Positions 16,037 to 21,308 of a stretch of DNA of 21,308 nucleotides are shown here, one piece after another. Each line of letters opens with the position of its first letter. Within the stretch, counting starts at the first letter, position 1. The stretch is from JAUWQU01 sp964605095 (lineage in GTDB: Bacteria; Planctomycetota; Phycisphaerae; SM23-33), in assembly GCA_964605095.1 (NCBI GenBank), contig CAZSBS010000055.1:1-21308 (forward strand), in the 5' to 3' direction. Below the pieces are notes generated by a model that made no database searches, was not told the origin of the DNA, and was given only the letters and a program-made list of their open reading frames with translations. The position numbers and the translations under genes were made by a program.

Positions 16037-16063
16037 TTCTCGTTTGATCCCCGGCAATCTTAA
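16037..16063 (-). promoter_or_regulatory. Weak sigma-28-like site upstream of the flgM-like gene
   Basis: On the - strand TTAAGATT (16063-16056), exactly 11 bases, then AACGAGAA (16044-16037). This gives 6 of 8 and 5 of 8 matches to the sigma-28 boxes. It lies in the 69-bp gap between the lipoprotein stop and the flgM-like ATG. FlgM genes elsewhere often have such a class-3 promoter, but the match is weak enough to be chance. Confidence 0.3.
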
Positions 16064-16074
16064 GGCCGTTGGCC

Positions 16075-16788
16075 TCAATTGGTGAAAATTTTCTTGGTTT
16101 CTGCTAAAGCCTTGGTGGCGGGGCTTCGTCGCGGCTCGCTGCTGACCACGCCAGGCGGCTGGGGCAGGGCCTTGGCCAACTCCCAGGCGACAAAGTCGCT
16201 GAGCATTCGCGGGCTCATCTCCGCCAGCCGAAGCGGGTCGGACCCATCTTCGCCGCCGGCGGGGGCGAAATACCGCCGTATCCTCTTTGAGGTCGCCTCG
16301 TCTGTGGTCCGCCAGGCGTGGTCGACGCCCCACAGGATGCGCCCGGAGCGGAGGTCTACCAGCCAGAGTTGGACCGCCATCCATGCGCCCGGGTAAGGCC
16401 CAAAGCTGGTGATGGCCCCAACCATCACGGCGTCGCATTGCAGGGCGGACCGCATGTCGCTTAGCTGTTCGAGCGTGAACCGCGGACCCAGGCCCGCGGG
16501 CATGGACACCTCGACCGGCGAGGCCGAGGTCGCGAAGTCCACCGGGAACACGCGGCGGTTCTGAACGGCCAGGAATACCGATTCGCTCAGATCCCGTGCA
16601 ACCTGGGGCGTGGCGTCCCTTCGATCCAACTCGACCAGCACAACGCGTTTGAGCCGCCACAGGGCCTCGGCCGACGGCAGGTAGGCGGGGATCGTCTCTA
16701 TCGCGGCCTGCTTCTGGCCGCAGCCCGCCAGGGTCCCGACTACGGCGCCCACGACCAGCCAGGTTCGAGTTGCGGCCCGCGTGGTCAT
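16075..16788 (-). CDS. Putative lipoprotein, possibly FlgO/CsgG/TolB-N-like
   Basis: A 237-residue secreted protein with a signal peptide ending in LAGC, so Cys23 is the likely lipidated residue. After it come two segments suggestive of the alpha/beta fold of FlgO/FlgT-, TolB-N- or CsgG-like envelope proteins. One is LKRVVLVELDRRDATPQVARDLSESVFLAVQNRRVFPV (about 46-83, in two parts). The other contains CDAVMVGAITSFGPYPGAW followed by VQLWLVDLRSGRILWGVDHA (about 118-160), where a protein typically reports 'values per system' of an outer-membrane assembly. I infer a flagellar envelope role from context only. The start overlaps the upstream lipoprotein stop by ATGA, indicating coupled translation. 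The true family needs a profile search. Confidence 0.65.
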   Translation of the reverse strand: MTTRAATRTWLVVGAVVGTLAGCGQKQAAIETIPAYLPSAEALWRLKRVVLVELDRRDATPQVARDLSESVFLAVQNRRVFPVDFATSASPVEVSMPAGLGPRFTLEQLSDMRSALQCDAVMVGAITSFGPYPGAWMAVQLWLVDLRSGRILWGVDHAWRTTDEATSKRIRRYFAPAGGEDGSDPLRLAEMSPRMLSDFVAWELAKALPQPPGVVSSEPRRSPATKALAETKKIFTN

Positions 16789-17483
16789 TGTGGAGCTCCG
16801 GTCGGGGCGGCGGGCACAGCCAGCGCCTGCGCCGCCGGCGCTGATGCGGTTTTCGGCGCCGCCGGGCCGGCAGGCCGGGTTGCGGGCGCGGTGGCGGTGG
16901 CGGCTGGCCGGCTTGCGGGCGTGGCGGCAGGGGCGGCTGGAGTGGCTGCCGGCCCAGATGTCTTCGTGGCCGGGGCAGATGGGGCATCTGCCGCACCCAG
17001 CAGCTTGAGTATGCGGCGAAGGGCGTCAAGCTGCGCCGTCTCGGCTATGCGAATCTCGTCGCGATAGCCCAGCACATCGGCCTTCCACTTGGCCAGTTCG
17101 GCCTGCATCTCCCGGAGCATGGCGTTGGCTTCGTCGAGTTCCTTGCGGGCCTGTTTCAGTTCCACCGTCGCCTGGGCGGCCTGCGTGGTCGTCGCGGCGC
17201 TGCGGTCGACCAGGTCCTTGTTCTCCTTGCGGGCGAGGGCGAGATCCTCGGAGGCTTGCTTGAGCTTCTGCGAAAGCTCCAGCGCCTGCTCGACCGGCGT
17301 GGGCCCCTCGGGCGCCTTGGGCGCCGTCGGCGCTGGGGCCGGGGCGGCCGGGGCCGGGGCAGCCGGCTCGCCTGCCGTGCGGGACTTGTCGTCCGAGACC
17401 CGCTTCAGTTGCATCGGCCTCCACTCGCACCCTGCGCCGCCAAGGACAAGGGCGGCAACAACGGACCATGTAACCTTTTTCAT
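16785..17483 (-). CDS. Putative coiled-coil lipoprotein with Ala/Pro-rich tail
   Basis: A 232-residue protein of unknown function. The start at 17483 (MKKVTWSVVAALVLGGAGC) has AGGAG about 9 bases upstream. A longer in-frame version starting at 17699 would run over the preceding gene and lacks support. The signal peptide ends in GGAGC, an imperfect lipobox with Cys19 as possible lipidation site. An Ala/Pro-rich linker (about 42-65) leads to a long heptad-like helix (about 68-165, e.g. ELSQKLKQASEDLALARKEN and ELDEANAMLREMQAELAKWK), then an Ala/Pro/Thr-rich tail to the end. It looks like a rod with flexible ends, suited to spanning or organising the periplasm. It overlaps both neighbours by ATGA. 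A flagellar role is inferred from the operon only. Confidence 0.68.
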   Translation of the reverse strand: MKKVTWSVVAALVLGGAGCEWRPMQLKRVSDDKSRTAGEPAAPAPAAPAPAPTAPKAPEGPTPVEQALELSQKLKQASEDLALARKENKDLVDRSAATTTQAAQATVELKQARKELDEANAMLREMQAELAKWKADVLGYRDEIRIAETAQLDALRRILKLLGAADAPSAPATKTSGPAATPAAPAATPASRPAATATAPATRPAGPAAPKTASAPAAQALAVPAAPTGAPQ

Positions 17484-17767
17484 AACTGGTTCTCCTGACT
17501 TTCTGACGTGGCGGCGGTTTGCCCGGCCTGCCCCGCTGGTGCCGGCGCCGGCTGCGATGGCGGCCTGTGGTAGGCGCATCGCACGTACGATCGCTTCCCG
17601 CACGAGCATACGACCTCCAGCGTGGCCCCCGAGGCGTCCTCGCCCACGATCCGCGCCGAGGCTTGGCTCGGCCGCGCCGAGGCGCACTCGGCGGCACATC
17701 CTATTGGCCGGCGGCCCGCGAGCATCACATCGCCGCTCTTTATCACTCTGCGTGTCTGGTTTGGCAT
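17480..17767 (-). CDS. Small Cys-rich protein, unknown function
   Basis: A 95-residue cytoplasmic protein, not recognised. From MPNQTRRVIKSGDV the cysteines are at 24, 28, 54, 56 and 64. The arrangement CAAEC, then CSCGKRSYVRC, suggests a bound metal, such as a small zinc ribbon, although the spacing is not a standard CxxC pair. The C-terminal 30 residues are Pro/Ala/Gln-rich and probably flexible. I prefer the ATG at 17767 because AAGGTG lies 8 bases upstream. An in-frame ATG at 17785, one base after the previous stop, could instead be used by reinitiation and would add six residues. The stop overlaps the next start as ATGA. It sits in the chain of coupled genes after fliA. Confidence 0.6.
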   Translation of the reverse strand: MPNQTRRVIKSGDVMLAGRRPIGCAAECASARPSQASARIVGEDASGATLEVVCSCGKRSYVRCAYHRPPSQPAPAPAGQAGQTAATSESQENQL

Positions 17768-17786
17768 CTGCTCGTCACCTTGCATT

Positions 17787-18011
17787 TCAAGCCAACAGGT
17801 CTATCGTGCCCGTCGGCTCATCGCCTTTATCGCCCGCCGGCTCGGCATCCTGGGTTTCGGCGGGCGTTTGGTCGTGCTGGCCCTTGTCCTTCTTGCCGGC
17901 CGGCTTGGGAAGCTCCTGCCGCCGGCGCTCCTCGCGGCTTGTCACGTGTGCCGGGGCGGGCAGCTCAGCCGCCGTCGTCGGGCGAATGGAAAAGTCCGAT
18001 GCGCTGTTCAT
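17787..18011 (-). CDS. Small charged, probably disordered protein downstream of fliA
   Basis: A 74-residue protein beginning MNSASDFSIRPTTAAELPAP and not recognised. The middle has a basic helix-like stretch (SREERRRQELPKPAGKKDKG, about 26-45). The second half is acidic and Gln/Glu/Asp/Pro-rich and ends GTIDLLA. No helix long enough for a membrane segment is present, so it is soluble and likely unstructured. GGTGGAG lies about 8 bases upstream of the ATG. The first bases of the gene are duplicated 56 bp upstream (see the repeat entry). The next gene begins within 1-20 bases of its stop. A role as a small flagellar regulator or chaperone is possible, but this is not shown by the sequence. Confidence 0.55.
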   Translation of the reverse strand: MNSASDFSIRPTTAAELPAPAHVTSREERRRQELPKPAGKKDKGQHDQTPAETQDAEPAGDKGDEPTGTIDLLA

Positions 18012-18070
18012 GACAAGTTCTCCACCTTCCGGCCAGTTCTGCAAAAAAAGTCCGATGCGCTGTTCATGAC
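17990..18070. repeat. 25-bp direct repeat covering two gene starts
   Basis: The same 25 bases occur at 17990-18014 and 18046-18070, 56 bp apart. On the - strand each copy begins GTCATGAACAGCGCATCGGA and ends in CTTTT. The downstream copy is the start of the 74-residue protein. The upstream copy joins the fliA stop to an ATG by the same TCATGA overlap. It looks like a local duplication of a stop/start junction. Confidence 0.9.
18008..18067 (-). CDS. Possible 19-residue ORF between fliA and the 74-aa gene
   Basis: Begins MNSASDFFCRTGRKVENLS and stops at 18008-18010, overlapping the next ATG. Its ATG overlaps the fliA stop (TCATGA) and GGGAG lies about 7 bases upstream, so it should be translated if the message is. 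The first seven residues copy those of the next gene because of the 25-bp repeat. It may be a decayed duplicate or a translation relay that carries ribosomes from fliA to the following gene. No family is recognisable at this length. Confidence 0.35.
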   Translation of the reverse strand: MNSASDFFCRTGRKVENLS

Positions 18071-18855
18071 GGGCTCCCTAGTTTCATGGACAGTTTGAAC
18101 AATGCGCTGGCGTGCATCTGGCTGATTCGCGACTCGGTCACGCCGAGGACCTCGGCGGCCTCCTTCATCGTCAGGTCGCGCTCGTAGTAGAGTATGAGCA
18201 CCATCCTGTCGCGTTGGGGCAGTTCCATCATCGCCTTGGCGAGGCGGGCGACAGTTTCCTGGCGCGAGGCCTGGTCCAGCGGCGATGGGCACTTGTCGAC
18301 GGGCGTAAGCGGCGCCTCTTCGCCCGGCTCGCCAAGCCCGTGGATGGACAGGAACTGAAGCCGCCTGGCCTCCTCGAGCGTCCGGTAGAGCTGCCGCAGC
18401 GGTATTCCCACCCGCTCGGCCAGGGCCTCGTCGCTCGGCGGACTGCCGGCCTCGTTTGAGATCTGCTGCCAGGCCTGCCGGATCTGCCGGACCTGCTTGT
18501 GGACGTTCTGCGGCGCGAATGAACGCCGCCGAAGCTCGTCGATCACGCTGCCGCGAATGCGAATGTACGCGTAGGTCTTGAACTCCGCGTTGTGGGTCGG
18601 GTCGTACGCGCGGGCCGCCTTGACCAGACCCAGCGTCCCGGCCGAGACCAGGTCCTCCACGTCCGCACGATCCGGAAGGTGGACCCGAAGCTTCTGCACG
18701 ATGTGGTGGACCATTGGCAGATACTCCAGTATCCACTGCTCCTGGCGGCTCTCGCGAGACTGCATGGCGTAAGCCTGCGCGATCTGGCTGCGCATGGCCT
18801 CGGCCGCGGCCGCCGGGCCTGGTACCTCACTCGTTTGGGTTGTCGGAGTATCCAT
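18064..18855 (-). CDS. fliA: RNA polymerase sigma-28 factor FliA
   Basis: Flagellar sigma factor directing transcription of late flagellar genes. It has 263 residues from the ATG at 18855. Region 2 includes DVEDLVSAGTLGLVKAARAY and FKTYAYIRIRGSVIDELRRR (about 65-111), hallmarks of the FliA/WhiG group. Region 3 follows (about 115-170). Region 4 at about 211-257 has LPQRDRMVLILYYERDLTMK and the helix-turn-helix EAAEVLGVTESRISQMHASA. GAGG stands 5 bases before this ATG. An upstream ATG at 18879 and a downstream ATG at 18795 are alternatives. With the chosen start the gene overlaps the small membrane-protein gene by 29 bp. Two well-matched target promoters lie in this window, and a probable FlgM is encoded downstream. 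The stop overlaps the next small ORF. Confidence 0.96.
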   Translation of the reverse strand: MDTPTTQTSEVPGPAAAAEAMRSQIAQAYAMQSRESRQEQWILEYLPMVHHIVQKLRVHLPDRADVEDLVSAGTLGLVKAARAYDPTHNAEFKTYAYIRIRGSVIDELRRRSFAPQNVHKQVRQIRQAWQQISNEAGSPPSDEALAERVGIPLRQLYRTLEEARRLQFLSIHGLGEPGEEAPLTPVDKCPSPLDQASRQETVARLAKAMMELPQRDRMVLILYYERDLTMKEAAEVLGVTESRISQMHASALFKLSMKLGSPS

Positions 18856-19072
18856 GGAAGCCTCTGCCTTGCGATGCATCCTTCACCATTGCCTCCACAA
18901 TGACCCGCAGAACCAGGTTGCCCACCACGAGGACAATCCCGCCGAGCATGGCCCCACCCGCGGCCGCCCGCATTGCACAGACGTGCGCCTCCAGCCCGCA
19001 CGCCCAGCAAAGGCCCGCCAGGCCAAGCGTACACACCCCGCCGGTAATGATTGCTATTCGTCGCATGTTCAT
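18827..19072 (-). CDS. Small two-helix membrane protein between flhA and fliA
   Basis: An 81-residue protein, not recognised. Two hydrophobic helices are evident, about residues 6-26 (IAIITGGVCTLGLAGLCWACG) and about 37-60 (with GGIVLVVGNLVLRVIVEAMV). A short polar C-terminal tail, KDASQGRGFHGYSDNPNE, is probably cytoplasmic or periplasmic depending on topology. Four cysteines fall in or next to the first helix. The start follows the flhA stop by 16 bp, without a strong Shine-Dalgarno sequence, so coupling to flhA is plausible. An ATG two codons later is an alternative. The end overlaps the fliA start. In many genomes flhF and flhG occupy this position between flhA and fliA. This protein resembles neither. 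Confidence 0.6.
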   Translation of the reverse strand: MNMRRIAIITGGVCTLGLAGLCWACGLEAHVCAMRAAAGGAMLGGIVLVVGNLVLRVIVEAMVKDASQGRGFHGYSDNPNE

Positions 19073-19088
19073 CTCAACCGTTCACGGG

Positions 19089-21227
19089 TCATTGTGCTCC
19101 CGCCGCCGCCAGTTCCGCCGTGGCCAGCGATATGCTCGCCAACTGCCTTATCGGCGTTCCGACCTGAAGTTCGTTGTACGCCACAAGCGGCAACTGGGGA
19201 ATCGACCGCGCCAGCAAGGCCCCAAGGTGCGGCCTGAGGCGCTGGTCGCAAAGCAGCACCACCTTGCTGCGGCCCTGCTCCATGGCGGACTTCCACGCCT
19301 CGGCCACCTGCCTGCTTAGCTCCAGGGCCCTCGCGGGCGTCAGGTTCAGCGCCTCGCCGTCGCCGCCGCCGGTCATGGCGCTGCGCAGCTCGTATTCCAG
19401 CGACGGATCCAGCACGATCGCGTGGACACCGCCGTCGTCGTCGCGGTACTGCTCGGTGATCGTCCTGACCAGTGCCTTGCGGGCGTGTTCGGTAAGGCTC
19501 GTGGGGTCCTTCGTCCGCGTCACCTGGTCGCCAAGGGCCTCGATGATCTGGGCCATGTCGCGGATCGGTATGTTCTCGCGAAGGAGATTCTGGAGAACAC
19601 GGTGCAGCGTGGCCATCGGCAGGGCCTCGCCGACCACGCCCTTGACCAGCGCGGGCTGAAGCTCGCCAAGCCGGTCGGTGAGCCTCTGCACGTCGTCGCG
19701 GCTGAGAAGCTCGTAGGCGTACCGCCGCAGCGTTTCGCTAAGGTGCGTAAGCAGCACGGTCTCGGGGTCGACCACCGTGTAGCCCGCAAGCTCGGCCTGT
19801 TCCTTCTGGTCCTGGCGAATCCAAAGGGCAGGCAGGTTGAACACCGGCTCGCGGGCCTCGACGCCGGCGATGGGCTGTTCCACCCCGCCGCCGTCCATGG
19901 CCAGCAGCTTGTCCGGCTCGAGCCGCCCGCTGCCGACCACGTGGTCGTGCAGGCGGATCTCGTACTGGGTCGGATCGAGCGTGACGTTGTCCCGCAGCCT
20001 CACCAGAGGCAGCACAAGCCCGAACTGCTGGGCAAACTTCCGCCGCAGCGGCGCGATCCGGCTGGACAGGCTGTCCTTGCGTCTGGGGTCCACCAGCGGT
20101 ATCAGCCGCGTGCCGACCTGAACGCATACGCGGTCTATGTTCAGCAGTTCCTCGATCGGGGCCTCCTCCGACTGCGCCGCGGGGACCCCGGCCGGCTTGG
20201 ACTCCTTGGCACGCTCCTGCCGGCGAAGCGCCCGGGCCGCCAGGCCGGCGCCAAGCGCCAGGACGATGAACGGTATCTTCGGGAAGCTGGGCACCATTAC
20301 CATCGCCGCCAGCAGGAACGCCACGATCCCCAGAGGCCGGCTGCGGGCGGAGAACTGCCGCAACAGGTCATGGCTGATATTCCGCTGGCTGGATGACTTC
20401 GAGATGAGAAAGCCCGCGGATGTCGCCAGTATGATCGCCGGTATCTGCGAGACCAGCCCGTCGCCTATGGCCAGGATCGAAAATGTTGACATGGACTGAG
20501 AGACGGTCATGCCCCTGGTCAGGCCGACGGCGAACCCGCCGACGAGGTTGATCGCGGTGATGATCAGCCCGGCGATGGCGTCGCCGCGGATGAACTTGCT
20601 CGAACCGTCCATCGCCCCGTAAAACTCGCTCTCGTGGACGATCTTCTCCCGGCGGGCACGGGCGTCCTGCTCGCCGATGAGCCCGGCGTTGAGGTCGGCG
20701 TCGATGGCCATCTGCTTGCCCGGCATGGCGTCGAGGTGGAACCTGGCCGCAACCTCGCTGATACGCTCGGCGCCCTTGGTGATAACCACGAACTGGATGA
20801 TGACCAGTATCAGGAAAACGACCAGGCCGATGATGAGCTTGGTCTGCTCGGCGCCGCCGCCGGTAACCATGTTGCCGAACGTGTAGATGATCTGCCCGGC
20901 GTTGCCTTTGGCCAGTATCAGCCGCGTCGAGGCCACGTTGAGCGACAGGCGGAAGAGCGTCATGAACAGCAGCAGCGACGGGAAGGCCGAGAACTCCGTG
21001 GACTCCTGTGCCGACAGGACGACGACGAGCGTCGCCAGCGAAATCCCGATGCTCACCGACAGCAGCAGGTCCAGCAGGAAGGTCGGCAGCGGCACCAGCA
21101 GCGTCGCCAGCACCAGCGCCAGGCCCAGCGCGAAGACTATGTCGTTGTGGGCCATCAGTTGGCGCAGCGGACCTGCACCCGCCCCGGCAAGGCCCACGTC
21201 CAATGATTTGTTCTGTGAATCTGCCAT
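19089..21227 (-). CDS. flhA: Flagellar type III export gate protein FlhA
   Basis: Inner-membrane component of the flagellar export gate that couples proton flow to export and docks chaperone-substrate complexes. It has 712 residues, as usual for the family. The N-terminal half has about eight helices (from about residue 28 to 335), with the FHIPEP signature FRLSLNVASTRLILAKG and the conserved loop ARFHLDAMPGKQMAIDADLN AGLI. The cytoplasmic half (about 350-712) carries the substrate-docking domains, including LLTHLSETLRRYAYELLSRD and the ENIPIRDMAQIIEALGDQ segment. I start at 21227 (MADSQNKSLD) because an in-frame ATG at 21278 only translates a 7-bp tandem repeat. No strong Shine-Dalgarno sequence precedes 21227. 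It is the first gene of the - strand flagellar operon visible here. Confidence 0.97.
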   Translation of the reverse strand: MADSQNKSLDVGLAGAGAGPLRQLMAHNDIVFALGLALVLATLLVPLPTFLLDLLLSVSIGISLATLVVVLSAQESTEFSAFPSLLLFMTLFRLSLNVASTRLILAKGNAGQIIYTFGNMVTGGGAEQTKLIIGLVVFLILVIIQFVVITKGAERISEVAARFHLDAMPGKQMAIDADLNAGLIGEQDARARREKIVHESEFYGAMDGSSKFIRGDAIAGLIITAINLVGGFAVGLTRGMTVSQSMSTFSILAIGDGLVSQIPAIILATSAGFLISKSSSQRNISHDLLRQFSARSRPLGIVAFLLAAMVMVPSFPKIPFIVLALGAGLAARALRRQERAKESKPAGVPAAQSEEAPIEELLNIDRVCVQVGTRLIPLVDPRRKDSLSSRIAPLRRKFAQQFGLVLPLVRLRDNVTLDPTQYEIRLHDHVVGSGRLEPDKLLAMDGGGVEQPIAGVEAREPVFNLPALWIRQDQKEQAELAGYTVVDPETVLLTHLSETLRRYAYELLSRDDVQRLTDRLGELQPALVKGVVGEALPMATLHRVLQNLLRENIPIRDMAQIIEALGDQVTRTKDPTSLTEHARKALVRTITEQYRDDDGGVHAIVLDPSLEYELRSAMTGGGDGEALNLTPARALELSRQVAEAWKSAMEQGRSKVVLLCDQRLRPHLGALLARSIPQLPLVAYNELQVGTPIRQLASISLATAELAAAGAQ

Positions 21228-21240
21228 TATAAGGTAACCA

Positions 21241-21271
21241 GTAGCCGGTAGCTGGTAGCCGGTAGCCGGTA
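21241..21271. repeat. 7-bp tandem repeat (GTAGCCG) just upstream of flhA
   Basis: Four consecutive heptamers, GTAGCCG (21241-21247), GTAGCTG, GTAGCCG and GTAGCCG (to 21268), are followed by a partial GTA. A degenerate copy (GTAACCA) precedes them at 21234-21240. They start 14 bases upstream of the flhA ATG and lie in its leader or ribosome-binding region. Confidence 0.88.
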
Positions 21272-21283
21272 AAAGCAAAAGAC

Positions 21284-21308
21284 GGAACCTGGAACCTGGA
21301 ACCCGGAA
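21284..21308. repeat. Second 7-bp tandem repeat (GGAACCT), cut by the window end
   Basis: GGAACCT at 21284-21290 and 21291-21297, then GGAACCC at 21298-21304, then GGAA at the window end. The unit differs from the neighbouring GTAGCCG array, 15 bp away, but has the same 7-bp period. Confidence 0.85.

Noticed and set aside
16060..16078. AGGCC-GTT-GGCCT hairpin after the lipoprotein gene
   Set aside because: A 5-bp stem with no T-run; not enough to call a terminator between the lipoprotein and the flgM-like gene.
1..21308. CRISPR arrays, tRNA/rRNA genes, insertion sequences, toxin-antitoxin or phage-defence genes
   Set aside because: None were seen on either strand. The only repeats are the short ones listed, and none has the spacer pattern of a CRISPR array.

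Overview
This is a GC-rich window of about 21 kb with three blocks: a rhamnose/sugar-uptake block on the + strand, a CusBA-type metal-efflux operon on the + strand, and a flagellar block on the - strand. Codon use looks uniform and no transposase, phage gene, tRNA, rRNA or CRISPR array is visible. I infer a Gram-negative bacterium, because RND efflux, FlhA and lipoproteins are present. A planctomycete or PVC-type relative is my best guess, from the high GC, the flagellar gene complement and an interspersed 'CACGGGCAAGATGCCCGTG'-like palindrome that I remember from such genomes. That assignment is inference only.

Positions 274-5086 hold L-rhamnose isomerase (rhaA), then a family-1 sugar-binding protein and two MalF/MalG-type permeases joined by ATGA/TGATG overlaps. 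No transporter ATPase, rhamnulose kinase or aldolase is present, so an ATPase encoded elsewhere must energise the importer. Positions 5087-5449 are non-coding. They hold an imperfect inverted-repeat element of about 150 bp, an 8+8 bp dyad and a TATAAT -10 box ahead of the efflux operon. Positions 5450-11835 encode a CusB-type adaptor with two Cys/Met/His metal-binding modules and an unusually long CusA pump. They overlap by 4 bp. No CusC outer-membrane factor is in the window.

The flagellar block (11842-21227, all - strand) reads in transcription order: flhA, a small two-helix membrane protein, fliA (sigma-28), a possible 19-aa ORF, a 74-aa acidic tail-rich protein, a 95-aa Cys-rich protein, two lipoproteins, an FlgM-like protein and a terminator. 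Then come flagellin, with its own promoter and terminator, and fliD-fliS with its own promoter. The flagellin and fliD promoters both match the sigma-28 consensus with the exact 11-bp spacing, so the sigma factor, its probable anti-sigma factor and its targets lie side by side. The least understood part is the chain of small genes after fliA, linked by overlapping stop/start codons. It includes a 25-bp direct repeat that duplicates the start of one of these genes. Two different 7-bp tandem repeats lie immediately upstream of flhA.
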